Part shown: piece by piece, positions 25,097 to 37,374 of the stretch
How the letters are laid out: each line of letters starts with the position of its first letter
Position numbering within the stretch: the first letter of the stretch is position 1
Assembly (NCBI GenBank): GCA_038496675.1
Contig: CM076648.1
Coordinates: 14,752,870-14,816,869 of the forward strand
From: Rachycentron canadum
Lineage: Eukaryota > Chordata > Actinopteri > Carangiformes > Rachycentridae
Direction of reading: 5' to 3'
Length of the DNA: 64,000 nucleotides
Notes under the pieces: generated by a model
The model's database searches: none
The model's input: the letters and a program-made list of their open reading frames with translations, nothing else
What the model was told of the DNA's origin: nothing
Translations under genes and position numbers: made by a program

Positions 25097-25802
25097 ACTA
25101 TGCATTACAATTATTTTCCCTGGAGTCTGGTTTATGTTATTTTACAGTTTTGACTATTTTTTTGACTTTCATAGCGTTTTATTCACTATATAACAATGCA
25201 TCATATTTCATTTTTGTAGGTTTTTAAAATTGTAAATGTAAGAATTTATTCAGTTCAATTATAAATGTATAGTGTGTATTGTTTGCATGAAAGTAAAAAT
25301 AATTGATTATTTTAATAATTGATTGATAATTAATAATTGATCGGTTAAAGGGCTGGATCTCCTTGTCACTGCAAAAACTCTTGTCAGTTAATGTATGAAT
25401 CTTTATGTAAAGAAAATGTGAGACATTTATGGTTTTGACAGCCATGTATTTTTACACCTTTTTACAGATAATAACAATGAAAAGCTGAAGTAACAGCATT
25501 TATATGGTTGTTTGAATGAATTATGACATTAGCATTCTATTCAACATGCAACTAATAAAATTACAGAACAACCGTGGTTGTGGCACAGCAATGAGAGAGT
25601 TCATAGAGCTGAAGATCTTCCTGAAAAATGATTATTTCAAATAACAGATAATCAAACCATACAGCCGTCTTCCATAAGGAACAGAGACAATAAACAAATA
25701 AATAAATAAAGCTCCATTTGACAATATATGACAAAAAAGCATTTGTTTGGCCTTGGTGGAGTTATGTGCCATTCTGGGTGGCTTGTTTGTTGGGTACACA
25801 GC

Positions 25803-25848
25803 TGGTTTGCATTGAACTTGGTGGAGGGATGGAGCATTAGCTGGGGAA
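25803..25848 (+). repeat. Fragment of the 'acctctgccaagg' repeat family
   Basis: The words 'tttgcattgaacttggtgga' and 'gggatggagcattagctggg' correspond to the middle of the repeat at 24,941-25,096 (consensus-like 'gaaacttggtggaaggatgg'). It is followed directly by a T-rich run. Only the central part is preserved. Confidence 0.55.
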
Positions 25849-28296
25849 GATGTTTTTTTTTTTTTTTTTTTATACTTTCTCTAACATTGTGGCTTTTTTC
25901 ACCTCGGCATAGGTAAGCAAACTTGTATAATTTTATATATAGTGAGATGTCATGTGATTTTCAAGAGATTAACCATTATCAACTTTTTTTTTTTTTTTAG
26001 CAGTGATCGTGTGAGACAGACTAAGTGCCATGCAATCACACTGGATAGCCTCACATTTATCATCATTGTTATTGTGACCTTAATAATATCTCTTTGCTGG
26101 TGTGGTGTGTGGAATGTGTGCAGTGATTAATAGTATGTGATTATCTGTTCAGTCGTTTTTATCACGGCACTGAAAAGATGTCTTGAGATAGCTGCTGAGA
26201 CATGATTCATTGTCGTTATTTAAACATGTATTTCTAGATGTACAGAAAAAAATCCTTTCAAATGAATTTGAAAAGAAAACATCAGTGCAAAGTGTATGTC
26301 AGAATTGTGCCAACTATCCACTTCAAATTTCAGGTACTGAACATCCATCAGTGGCAGATGGAGACAGTCATAATAGGACTCCGTACAGTTTAAATGAGAA
26401 ACCAGACAGAACACTTATAGCTTAGAGCAGCCCTTATAAGAGATGATTTTGAATCTGGCTAATTCCCACAGGACCTGCTAAAGAGCTTGAAGGGTTGCCA
26501 CGGTGGCCCTTAAATTTCTCCTTCATATATAACCTTTTATTGTCTTTTGGCTTGTTGTTCATTCCCTTATTGGCTCCACATTCTTCAGATATCTCAAGCT
26601 TTTCCATTACGTTGCTCATCCTGCTCTGGCCATCTCCTCTCTTTCAGAAACACTTCAGTATTGTTTGACATTCACATTGCATTGGCACATAAACAATATG
26701 GGATTCGAAAGGATGTGAATTACTTCAATTGATGATGTTTCTAACAAGATCAACCACTTTCTCTGCTTATGTTGTCAATCAATAGTGCTCTGTGGTGCTT
26801 TTAAGGGCCTTTCTTCCTCAGGATGCCATTTCATTGACTTGTTTTTTCTCTGTGTACTTCTGTCAGCTAAATGGTATTGTGGCATGAGCAATCGCTCACA
26901 AGGAGGCTTAACGAACATCAGGCACAGCGCGCATGCTGGAAAAAATCGTTCTATTAATTAATGGTGTAATTAAGGTTTTGTCATTGACATGCCACTAGCT
27001 GACAGGGATGGATGGGGTACTTGGTCCTGCACCAGGCAGTCGTACATTCGATAATGAATGGCAGCTATTACCAGCACGTTTGGGTGGTGATGGGGCCACC
27101 TGCAATGGCTTGGCTTCCCCACCTCTCCTTGCACTCTTTCCTCCCCTAGCCCTTTATCTGTTCCCAACGCTTTGGTTTCCCACTTCTGACCTTATCCTTC
27201 ATTTAGCATCCTTCTAATTTAACACAGTCTCTCTTCCCATTGTGCACACACAGATTTACCAGACCCTGCTGCTCTAAGTGCCTTAAATTAATGTCAGGTA
27301 ATTTAACAAGAGAAAAATCCCCTTTTCCCCCGAATATTTCTGTTGGCAATTACTGCCACCTCTCCACATCCTTTACTCAATTCAAGCTGCGAAAAATGTT
27401 CATGTGGTGTTAATACATAATCCACGTGGGTGGCCACTGTTAGCTTAGACTGAAGTCCTAGTATATTCCTGTTTTTTTTTTTTTTCTTAGCTGGGTAGCA
27501 TCACTTTGCCTCTGCAGGAAACCACAGATAAATTCATTATCATTAATGGTAATTTTGCCCAGGACATCAATATAATAATTTATACAATAGCGAAGCTGTA
27601 GTTTAAGCTTAGACACAAAGCAGATGCTTTAACAGTCACCACAGCTACCATAAGGAGCATTATTGCAAATCTGAAATGCCGATATGCAGCTTTAACGCAA
27701 TGGGAAGTTGTTTTCACCCGCTTTGAAAGTGCAGACATTAATAGCTTGCTTCACTCCACTGTGACAACTCAAAAAGGATGCTCAGTGCTGAAGTACATCA
27801 AGAATGTGTCTTATTAATCATATTTAAAGTTGTGAAAAAGTGGTGCTTTTTACATGCAGCTGTTTTCCCTTATAAGCCAAGTGAAAGCTTCTAATCAACA
27901 TCAATGGTTCAGTCTTTAATTATTAAAACCATAAGGATGGCATGTAATATTAAAACATCTTCAGGCGCTCCACAGTTGTGCAGTAGGAAGAAGATGGAGG
28001 TTGTGATGGAGGGAGTGAATCTAATTCTGAGATAAGGTGATATTTTCATTTCCTATCGGAGGTGAGACTGGATGTGTTTGGAGCTATACATTTGAGGTCA
28101 GTGTCAAAAATGGCAGTTCTTGTGATTTATGAGAGGGCTATTTTTATTATTCCACAAATTAAGTTCTAAAGAGAGTCTGAATGTTGGTATTAGTCAACAT
28201 AGACAAACCTTCAAACTCCCAGTTAAACTACTTTTTTTCCCCACTTAACTTGAGCTGCATGTTTGTGCAGTGTGAAAAACGAGAGCACTTGGAGGC
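25849..28296. other. Non-coding stretch
   Basis: No gene is recognised. T-rich runs occur at 25,852-25,871, 25,984-25,999 and 27,471-27,486. The segment at about 26,890-27,240 is of mixed GC content with 'attaattaatggtgtaatta' homeodomain-like cores and is a candidate regulatory element. Short ORFs on both strands there are not domain-bearing. Confidence 0.5.
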
Positions 28297-28410
28297 ACCC
28301 TGCACAAACATGGGGAGAAGATGTAAATGCTGCACAGTGAGAACAACGGATGAAATTTAAACCTGTGCTCTGAGCTGGAGGTGGAAAACACTGAGCCACC
28401 GTGCTGCCAA
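28297..28410 (+). repeat. Fish interspersed repeat ('ctgagccaccgtgctgcc' type)
   Basis: The segment runs 'cctgcacaaacatggggaga', 'agatgtaaatgctgcacagt', and ends with 'ctgagccaccgtgctgcc'. I recall this 'aaacatggggagaacatgcaaa ... ctgagccaccgtgc' layout as a common repeat end in teleosts. It contains no intact coding sequence. Confidence 0.7.
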
Positions 28411-28712
28411 ATATGGCATTAAGAGAAAAAAAAAATAGCGACAAAATGAATGCAGCTTTGTCTTACAAAGTGTGTGGTACAGTAAATCCTGATGAAGGCT
28501 GCTATGCTTTAACACCCTGTTGCAATAACCCTGTGAGACTCTACAGCCAATTCAATAAAGGTTTAAAGGTCTTTCTGAAGTTGTTTTGGGTACTTTTGAG
28601 TTGCCATTTTGTCACATAGAATATAACTGCAGAAGCAGTATAGGTTTCATTAGTCTAATGATCCATGCACAATTTTAATGTCTCCTGCCATAGGAAAGAA
28701 AGTGTCTGAATC

Positions 28713-28860
28713 ATCAAATCAAATCAATTGTATTGTGTATAAGTTCTCAGTGCAAGTTACTTCAAGGTACTTTCCAAACAGAGCAGATCTAGACCTGCTC
28801 GATCTAAAATCATTTACAGAGACCCAACAATAATCTCATGTAAACAATTGGACATGCACA
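28713..28860 (+). repeat. Fish retroposon fragment ('tcaaatcaaatcaa' type)
   Basis: It starts with 'tcaaatcaaatcaattgtat' and continues through 'cttcaaggtactttccaaac' and 'catttacagagacccaacaa'. This matches the order of a common teleost repeat ('TCAAATCAAATTTTATTTGTATAGC...CATTTACAGAGACCCAACA'). It lies about 300 bases after another repeat fragment, so this is a small repeat cluster. Confidence 0.7.
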
Positions 28861-29300
28861 CAAAAAAGCCCATTTTGAAGAAACAATTTGACATCTGGGC
28901 AATGTGCTTGTTCTCTGTGCTTAGAATGATATTAAAAGCTGGATAGCGTTCTTACTGCACATGTGTGTGATGAATATGAAGCTGCAGCAGCCAGCCTGTT
29001 AGCCTACCTTAACATAAAAACTTAGTCTATCTCTTTCCAAAAGTAACAAATCTACAAAAACTTGTGAAGCTTTCTACTTAACAGGTTATATGTTGCATAT
29101 TTAATCCATACAATTCTGAATTGTTAAGATGACAGATGACAATATTTCATGCAAGTGTTTCTGTTTTCTTCTTCATTTCTTTTCATTTGTGTGTGTATCA
29201 AGTTCCATTTTGCTGTCTCCATTAGGGTGTTATTGCGGCCACATTATTTTAAAATGAACTGAAAACCTATTACGGTCCTTTGCCATGAGATAGGGGAGTA

Positions 29301-29318
29301 ATTTGCATGGATGCAAAT
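29301..29318. promoter_or_regulatory. Palindromic pair of POU octamer sites
   Basis: Two perfect octamers, ATTTGCAT (29,301-29,308) and ATGCAAAT (29,311-29,318), face each other with a 2-bp GG spacer. Octamers bind POU-domain factors (Oct/Brn families, which include neural factors). The inner GCAT-GG-ATGC has the geometry of a 2-bp-spaced MORE-type dimer site. The sites are seen directly; use by the upstream flank of pcdh9 is only inferred. Confidence 0.55.
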
Positions 29319-32300
29319 AATGTGCAGACAGAAAGTGAACTGTTCTTCCTCTAGAGAGTAGAGACAGAGAGACATGTCCTGTAGTAATTTAAACTCTTAT
29401 TGCCTGGTTGTGGTGAAGGTTTATCAGTCAAAGAAATTAATCATTTCATCTCTGTGTCATCAGAAATATAATGGCTAGATCTGTCACATGGCATAGTGAA
29501 TTTTTGCGGGCTTTTGCTGCTTGCCTGTTTGTCAACATGTATCCTTATTTTGTCATGATCATTCAGTCAAGGTTGACTCCCGCTTGCGATAACCTGACAC
29601 ATGACCTTTCCCTGCATCTTATTCTCCTCAAGTACCCAATTCTCTCAAATGTAATATCAACTCTGATACCAGCTGCACAAAGGAAATTAGTCATTTCAGG
29701 AAATCAATCATCCTCATATGAATTCCTTTATCAAGTTGACCTGTTTCCAGATGAAATATTATAGGGAAGTGATGGAACTTTTGATTCCCTGCTCAAGGGC
29801 TTAGCTATTTCCCTTTCTGAAGGTTGAGCAAATTTACTTATTTGGCTGGTTGGTTTGTTCACCACTCACAAGATGTGCTGAATCTAATTTCACTGGAGAT
29901 GTTGGATCTTCTGAACAGCTTAAACATGTATTAGAATGGGGAGGATGTAAACCTCAGAAAAGCAATACCACAACTTTGTGAATTATATTTTAAATTATGT
30001 ACTGTGAGCGGCTTCAAAAAACTAAGCAGAGATACACACACAGAAAAAAAAAAACGAGGGTACGATCGTGTCAAAAAATGAGTCAAACAAAGAGCCTAAA
30101 CTGTTCAAATTTCAATTACCCTGTAGGAGGTAAGAGAAGGAGAGGAAAGAAGGATGAAGTGGAATGAGAAAAGAGGAGGAAGGTGGGGGTTGTCACTGAA
30201 ATGCGGGAGAAGCTATATCAGTCTGATCAGTCATCCGTCCTCCTCCAATCTCCTGATAAAGCAGGTACTGCAGGAGGTGAAACGATGTGTATCAAAACCT
30301 CATGAAGATCGATGGCATCCTTCTGCCAGCTTTGAGAGGGACAAAAGAGAATGAGTGCGAGAAATAAAAAAGAAAAGAAGCCTATCTAAATTGGTCAACA
30401 CAAAAGTGACAACAGCGGGGAGACAGAGGAGATTGTGGGCTATTAAAAAGTACGAGGCGGAAGAAGGTTTTATTTCTCCACAGCCTGTTACCACAATGTC
30501 GGTAGATGTGGTAAATAAGTCCCATGGAAATGATAGAGGGCTATAATAAGAATTCAGTGGGATCTTGAGCCAGGTGTGTGTATGTACACAGCACTTAGGC
30601 AAACAGCGGAGCGACAGGTGATATCAGCTTTAAGAGCTTAACAGGCCGACAGATGTAGAGGTCATGTCTTGGTTTCACAAACAAACTTGGCTGTACAAGA
30701 GCCACGATTTCCATTTTCATCCGTCCCCCCTGCCATCGTTTCAGAATTTACCCTGGCTTTCTTCCATTAGAGACACAATATTAACATATAACAGCATTAA
30801 CATTATGGGAAGGTTTAAAGAGTTACTGTTTAAATTTTGAGTACAAGCTGACCACAGTCTGTTAGAAATTTGTCCAGGTCTCTAAAAAGCCAATTTAACA
30901 CCTTTGATAAAAATAAAACATAGTTCTTTTAAAGGCAGCAGAGGATTAATTAAATTACAAAATGCTATTATAAAAACAAGATTGAAACACATGCAAATCA
31001 CGTCCCAGGAAATCTTTATAAATAAATGTAAATGAATTTATTTTTAGTGAACCGCCACACTAATCCAACAATACTGTAATCATAAGTAAGAACAAAGCAA
31101 ACATGTTTATTCCAGAATGATAGACCATTATTGTTTTTCCACACATGTACTATTGCTATTAATAGATCACAAATTACTTTCATCATATAGGTTATTTTAA
31201 AGCTGTGTATGACAACGAGCTCTCTGTTTCATGTCCCACAGGAAAAACAGGAACTTATCATTATACAATGCAAACTGAAAAACCACAAGGATACAAACAA
31301 ACCAATGATTTTGGAAGATGCAAAATATTTCTAATCAGCAATTTAGCTCTTTTTCATATTCAGGTAAATTCACACATTAGATTGGAGATAAACATAAATT
31401 AGTTCTTTACTGTCACAGTGGCACCTTTGGCCTTTATCACTTTAAAAATCTTGTCAATGGTGGGAAAAGCACAGATGTAAAAAAAAAAAAAAAAATTATT
31501 AATGGTGGCTGCATTCTGTTTCGGTGGTTTTTGGTGTTGTGCATGCTGGCTTGATGTCACACTGTTGTGACTTACTGAACCATCCTGTCAATGTTATCAA
31601 CAACACTTGTGCTTTTCTGATTATGACAATGCAAAAACATCTAATGTGAAAAAGGGCCTGTTGTTGTTGTTCATGTTTCTGCTTCTCATTTGCACAGATG
31701 AACTGTCCAAAGCTGTAAATTGACCTTCGTGTTGACATGAAAGGTGTCTACACACTATGTGTCAGTGTGTGAGGTCAGTGTGAGAAAATGTCTGACACTC
31801 AGTGTTGTATCATAAACACTGAGAAAATGTGAAAACTTTCTTAAGTCATCTGTAAGACTCGACAACAACAACAACAAAACTCCTTTTGCTATGACTTTCA
31901 CCAATACTCAGCCAAACATTTTGTCACTGATCAGACTGATTCAGACAGAATTACTTTGTGAGTTTCTTAAGTGAATGCTCACAAATTGCCTGCATGGCAT
32001 AAGCAAGGTTGCACAAATCCTGGGTAATAAGGTAACATCAATACCGACAAACAAGGCTTCCTTTCACTATCCAATTTCAAGTTCGTCTAAACTAATGTGG
32101 AACCTTTGGAAATCACTCTGGCAATATTAATACAAAGGATTCAACAGTGTCTATCTGTCCGTTTCAAATATACCATTAAATAAAAAAAACAAACAAACAA
32201 AAACAAAAGATACTACTGTACAATGAGGTTATAGTAAGACCAGTATTGATTCCAAGGCAACAAGCAATGTTTTGCAAGTTTGTTTTCCAGTAAACGTTAA

Positions 32301-32481
32301 AGGTGTAACTTGCAGCTCTGAATACCAGCAGTGATAAGGAATCAACACAATCCCTGTTGGATTTAAGTGCAACTAAGACTAATATTGGATTCTTTGTGTG
32401 CGTGTGATTGAGGTTACACACATATTTAAAGCATTCACAATCCAGTTTCAGATAAGCTACATGAAGTGAACATAGAAATGG
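29319..32481. other. Non-coding stretch
   Basis: No gene is supported. A purine-rich segment at 30,120-30,190 and an A-run at 31,479-31,495 are seen. The open frames do not show domains. Confidence 0.5.
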
Positions 32482-32698
32482 GCTGCACTTATACAGCACT
32501 TTTCTTGTCTTATCAAAGCACATTACACTACAAGCCACATTCACCCATACAGCACTTTTCTATCGCACACACCGATAATACATTAGGGGCAGTCTGGGGT
32601 TTGGTATCTTACCCGAGGAAACTTGAGAAGCCAGGGATAAAACCACGACCTCCTGATTAGTGAACAACTTGCTTTACCTACTGAGCCACAGCTGCCCA
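32482..32698 (+). repeat. Fish interspersed repeat ('gagccacagctgccc' type)
   Basis: It begins 'ctgcacttatacagcacttt', has 'attcacccatacagcactt', and closes with 'aaaccacgacctcctgatta' and 'ctactgagccacagctgccc'. I recall this arrangement from one of the commonest teleost repeats ('CTGCACTTATATAGCGCTTTTC ... GAGCCACAGCCGCCCC'). The ORF covering it at 32,466-32,660 ends in a translated repeat and is not a gene. Confidence 0.8.
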
Positions 32699-33835
32699 TA
32701 TGACCACAGTATTTAGTGATAACACCCCCACCCCCACCCCCATCCATGGAGGTTTATCATATCATTTAATTTGGAGGGGCCAGTACTGTCTCAAGGGAAT
32801 GGTCAAATACTGGGACTCAGACCACATTATATTTGCAATTCCTCTTCAGTTCTGCTACGTGTGTCATGCACCTGCTCCCTTGCTGGGGCTGAGTGATGAT
32901 CAGAGGTGGGAGGTGCTGCAGATGGAGGGGAGGGGCTTAATAACAGCCCATGAATCACACACGGAGCTGGAAACGCGACAGAAATCCAAACAGAGAACAA
33001 AGAGGCTGCAAGTGCACTGTTGTATCACAACTGTTCAGGTTTGATTGTGACTGTACATCATGGTCTGTCAGTTCGTACCACAAACTTTTGGTTGTGTTCA
33101 ACTGCTGACAACAGAATTTCTAAATGTGTGAAACACACTTTGCAAACTTGTGAAAATATTTGTGAACAAAATGCATTTGAAGAAATTAGAAACATTTGTT
33201 AATTCTTCTGGTGAATTACGGAAAACACTTGCTGTCATTTTGCCAGCATCCTCCCACAGAAAAAGGTTGGAAATTCTAATGTGTGTGTTTTAAGCACAAG
33301 GGACTTTTGTTGTCTGAGTGATGACTGGAGTGCTGCCAAAACTGGTGCGGCCCACTCTTCACCTAGCCAGCCACAAGAGTTGTCGACACTGTTCTTTTGC
33401 TCATCTCACTCAGCCAGTAATTGAGCTGCAATATAACTGCCTTTATAGCTGCTGACATTTTTCATTGTGAATCCTGAGATACAACAAACACTGCAGACTC
33501 TGCATGACTGAAGGCAGGCAATAGAAGTGGACACACAAGTGCTGCAATGTGGAGGTTTATAAGGATACATTTTCTGTCACCCTTATGTGTTTGACATCGC
33601 ACATGTCGAACAATCCCAGCTGATTTTAAGCGATCGTATGGCTTAAGATCATCAAACAAAATCTGAATTTCTAAATCACAAATTGCAAACTAGTTTTACC
33701 TCGATCTATTGTGACCCAGATTTCTTGATGCTTGCACTTTCTAAAGTCACTTAGGTTTATGGGGAATATAGGAATTTCCGTTTGTCTTTGAATAATGGTA
33801 TTTTTTGACACAGTATTTATGGCATAAATATACAT

Positions 33836-33838
<3 letters not shown>
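32699..33838. other. Non-coding stretch with a C-rich tract
   Basis: No gene is recognised. Three runs of five C separated by A lie at 32,725-32,741, so the minus strand is G-rich and might form a G-quadruplex-like fold. The 114-codon ORF that spans this tract has no domain I recognise. Confidence 0.5.

Positions 33839-33883
<45 letters not shown>
33839..33883. repeat. (CA)n microsatellite
   Basis: A pure CA array of 45 bases. Minus-strand frames across it yield Cys/Val repeats that are artefacts. Confidence 0.95.
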
Positions 33884-33885
<2 letters not shown>

Positions 33886-35215
33886 AATAACAGTTGCAGA
33901 ATTACACCATATTTACCATATTGTATTTCACATAAGTAATTAAAGAAAACCAATAGGTAATGCATACAGTTACTATGTTAACAATACATTACACATGACT
34001 CTTCAGCTGATTGGGAAAGCTGCTGCTAAGCCTCCACTGAAGTGCACTGCCTGGCAAATGTGCTATCAAAGTAAAGACATCAACCTCAGAATATAATTGT
34101 TGAAAAATTCACCATAAATTCTGGTGTGTAACAAATCTCAGTGTCATTTGGAAACTGTTCATACAAGCATTGATTATTGTTTTAGAGGCTGCAGCTTAGA
34201 TGTTTAATGCTTCCTGTCTACATGTCTGTACCACAGATGCGTTTGCTGACATATGCCATTACATAAAGTATTTAGGTAATGATGGCATGTTTCCCAGTTA
34301 TGACATGAAAGGAGCTCAGAATTAAATGGCTCTGATATATAGATGTAGTCTCCAAATCTGGAGTAATGATTTAATGGATGGGACTTTAATATATCATGGC
34401 CTCTTGAGAATTATGAAGTAATTACTTGCCCACAGCTAAGTGATTGGAGTCCAGTGGTGAACTGGGACAATATGCACTATTTGCATTACTATCATGTTGC
34501 ACAGGGTGTTTGTCAATGTTGCACAGTTGGTATTGTATGATGTAAATTTGAATTAGAATTAAAAAGAATCTTCCTGGGTGGGAACAAGTTTGCCTGGGCA
34601 GGTTGCCCAGGTAAGGCCTATGTATTTGATACACTGATCTGGCATATACACAAGCTGTTTGGGCAGTTTCCAAGGCACCTTGCAAACTCACTCTTCACGC
34701 CTTCCCTCTCCTGCTGTCAAAGCTACATCCAAAGTACTCTCCAAACACAACTAGAGAGAGCTGGGGCAGTAATGTTGGTGGCAGATGATTCCGTTAATAT
34801 TTGTTCCACAAAAAACTGACCTTACATTAAGAGTATGTATGTGAACCCGCCGCTGATACTGTTTTACTTTAGCCCTCTTAATGTAACGTATTGAGCTTCT
34901 AACAAACACATCTGCAAGTATTCATAATGAACTGATCTTTTTCCTAACTTGAGAATGCACATAAGAAGGTGCAGCCCAGCATGAGCTTTAATGCAAACTG
35001 GTCAAAATGAAGACATGCTCTTTTTCATCAAAGGTTTCTGACTTCCTTTCATCAGGGTGGTGTTTGTGATGTCTGGTTAACCAATGGAGAATATGATTAA
35101 AAGATGGTTCTAATAGTATCTGTTTTATGGCTATGGTTTCTTATGCACCACTAGAAAATTCATAGTATTTAATATATATATTATTTATAGATATTGTAGA
35201 TATTATTTGCAATAC
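33884..35215. other. Non-coding stretch
   Basis: No gene is recognised. A small perfect inverted repeat, CCTGGGCA / TGCCCAGG with a 3-base loop, lies at 34,593-34,611. Confidence 0.55.
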
Positions 35216-35768
35216 CTTTCAACTAGGGGTGTAACAATACGTTTTTACAACGATACAATACGCATCATTTTCCATTTCCCATCTAGAATGATACGATTCA
35301 GTGACTTGAAATCAATACATTAACTTGCTTGCCAAAAAAATTCAACCAGTGTGACTGTGAAATAAATACCTGGATACTGGACACTGCATCATAGACACAA
35401 AACAAGTAAACACAATGATTAATGACAAATACATTCACCTTCTATTAAAAGTGCAACCAACATTCTCTCACTCCACTTTGTTGTCTCTTTGGTGCTGCTG
35501 GTGCATACTGATGATGTCACACACAGGGAGTGTGAATCGGAGTAATGTTTAACATTTCTTTACTATTAAAAATGATAAAAATAAATCCATATAAAGTTTG
35601 CCATGCTTAAATACAACGTGCAAATAACTAATACAATCAATTGCAAATAGATTTTAGATCAATATACGTGCCTATCAATCTATATACGCCTATCAATGTA
35701 GTTGGATCGTTGGAATATAAATCGATACATTGATGTAGTCGATGAATTGTTACACCCCTACTTTGAAC
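35216..35768. mobile_element. Non-autonomous hAT-type DNA transposon (MITE)
   Basis: The element at 35,224-35,760 (537 bp) starts with TAGGGGTGTAACAAT and ends with its exact reverse complement (35,746-35,760), giving 15-bp perfect terminal inverted repeats. It is flanked by CTTTCAAC (35,216-35,223) and CTTTGAAC (35,761-35,768), an 8-bp target duplication with one mismatch. An 8-bp duplication and 'AGGGGTGTAAC' ends are typical of hAT-superfamily elements in fish. The interior is AT-rich, has 'cgatacaatacg' and 'aatcgatacattg' subterminal motifs, and encodes no transposase, so movement would have needed an autonomous relative. The near-intact duplication suggests a moderately old insertion. 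Confidence 0.9.
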
Positions 35769-36359
35769 CATTGTGATCTATAGGTCGCATGACTGATGAC
35801 TGGACTGAATGAAGTGAAAACAGCCTCATACAGCACACTGATGAAGACAAGAGGGCCGAAAACATCTGGTGAGCAAAACATGGTTTACTGGAGAAGAGTT
35901 GTATGACATACATTTCTGTAAAATGTTTACTGACAGTGTATTTTATTGGTCTTCCATAAGAGCCTCTCTCAGTCACTCCCTACAATATGTGGTACAAGAA
36001 CATTATTTTACTGTCTGTAAAAATACACACTGCCAATTAACATGATCCCTGATGTAATTATGTTTCCACCAGAATCTATTATGCAAAATTGTTTAGTATT
36101 GTTTGAACATAATTTCTAGGAGACAGGATTGGTTAGAAGTTTCTTTTTTGGCTATCCACAATGGAAATCTGAGTGTCTGCAAAGTGTGATCATGGCTCAG
36201 TATAAAACTAACACGGTGGTTATTGGTATGATTATTTAATGCAACACAGTGAACAAAAATCCATTAAATTAGAACCATACTTTGAATTCCCTTCTCCATC
36301 CCGTAACCAAAATTAAATCCAAACCTACCCGTGTAAAGCTGGAGGTGTCTGCTGTCTCT
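35769..36359. other. Non-coding stretch
   Basis: No gene, RNA or repeat is recognised in this AT-rich segment. Confidence 0.55.
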
Positions 36360-36416
36360 AAACCTGTTGTGTACCAGGGAGATGGGAAGGGGGGGGTGTT
36401 TGTCTGCTCAATATTG
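36360..36416 (+). repeat. Diverged direct repeat, left copy
   Basis: The layout 'aaacctgttgt', then a G-rich run containing eight G, then 'ctgctcaatattg' is repeated about 950 bases downstream at 37,311-37,374. The order of the three blocks is the same, with indels in the G-rich middle. This may be a local duplication or two members of an unnamed repeat. Confidence 0.6.
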
Positions 36417-37235
36417 CACCAGACCAGTCAGCCACAACACAGATCTGTGTGCAAACACTTCTGTAATAAGAAATTTGTATCTACGTATACCTCTGCCTTT
36501 TCCAACTACAGTCTAATTTCATGGTGTGTCGTGTTTATTCTTTCAAGATGTTTGACCCCTTATGGAACAATTCAAATTTAATTTGTGAGAGAAAGATCCA
36601 AAACAGCACAGACATGGAGTCACAGAGTTAAGCCTTCCATACATGGAAAATCACTGCGAGGACACAGGAGTGTGATTTGTTGGAAAACCAGTTTATTTAT
36701 AAGGGGATTTGTGCTGATATAAACACAAACAACGCAAAAGCTATTATCCTATCACAAACTTAAGTCCAATAATATGTTTTTAATTACAATAGTCGTCCCC
36801 CAGTTGTATTCACTACTTAATGGAAATTCATAAGAACAAACTGGCAAATTCACAAAACTAGAACATGTGTTGTATTTGATCTCCTTGTTTTTCATGCCTT
36901 CATGTTCCAGAATGAGGCATTAACACAAGCTTAAAGTAACAATACAAATAGCTCAAACACAGTGGTGGGAGGCACTGAACAACGTTTTCCCTCAAGTTTC
37001 ATAAATGGGATGAATGATGTCTGAGATATATGACTGTACATGGACCATGAACCTACAAACAATGTGCTGACCCTTGGGGTACTTACTGTAATTCAGATAA
37101 TACCAGGACTCAGTGTATGATCCATCATTCTGGGTTATAGTGGCAAGACCCTGCTTTCACTCTATTTTGTTAAATCTGGCACAGTTTACAGTGAAATAAA
37201 ATAAACCAAAAGAGTGTCAAAAATGATTCTTCAAG

Positions 37236-37280
37236 TTATATTTGGATTTTTTTTTTTCCACACAAAAAATCCAAATATAA
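37236..37280 (+). repeat. Perfect 17-bp inverted repeat (hairpin)
   Basis: TTATATTTGGATTTTTT (37,236-37,252) and AAAAAATCCAAATATAA (37,264-37,280) are exact reverse complements separated by 11 bases. The structure is AT-rich. It lies just upstream of the right copy of the G-rich direct repeat. Its role is unknown; it could be the core of a degenerate palindromic element. Confidence 0.9.
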
Positions 37281-37310
37281 TACTGGTGATAAACTATCTT
37301 TGAAGTTTTA

Positions 37311-37374
37311 AAACCTGTTGTCTAGGGACATGTGGGGGGGCGGGGGGGTTGGCTGCTCAATATTGTCTGCAATC
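37311..37374 (+). repeat. Diverged direct repeat, right copy
   Basis: It carries 'aaaacctgttgt', a G-rich run interrupted by one C, and 'ctgctcaatattg', like 36,360-36,416. The G-rich core (37,333-37,349) has several G-runs and could fold as a quadruplex on the + strand. Confidence 0.6.
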
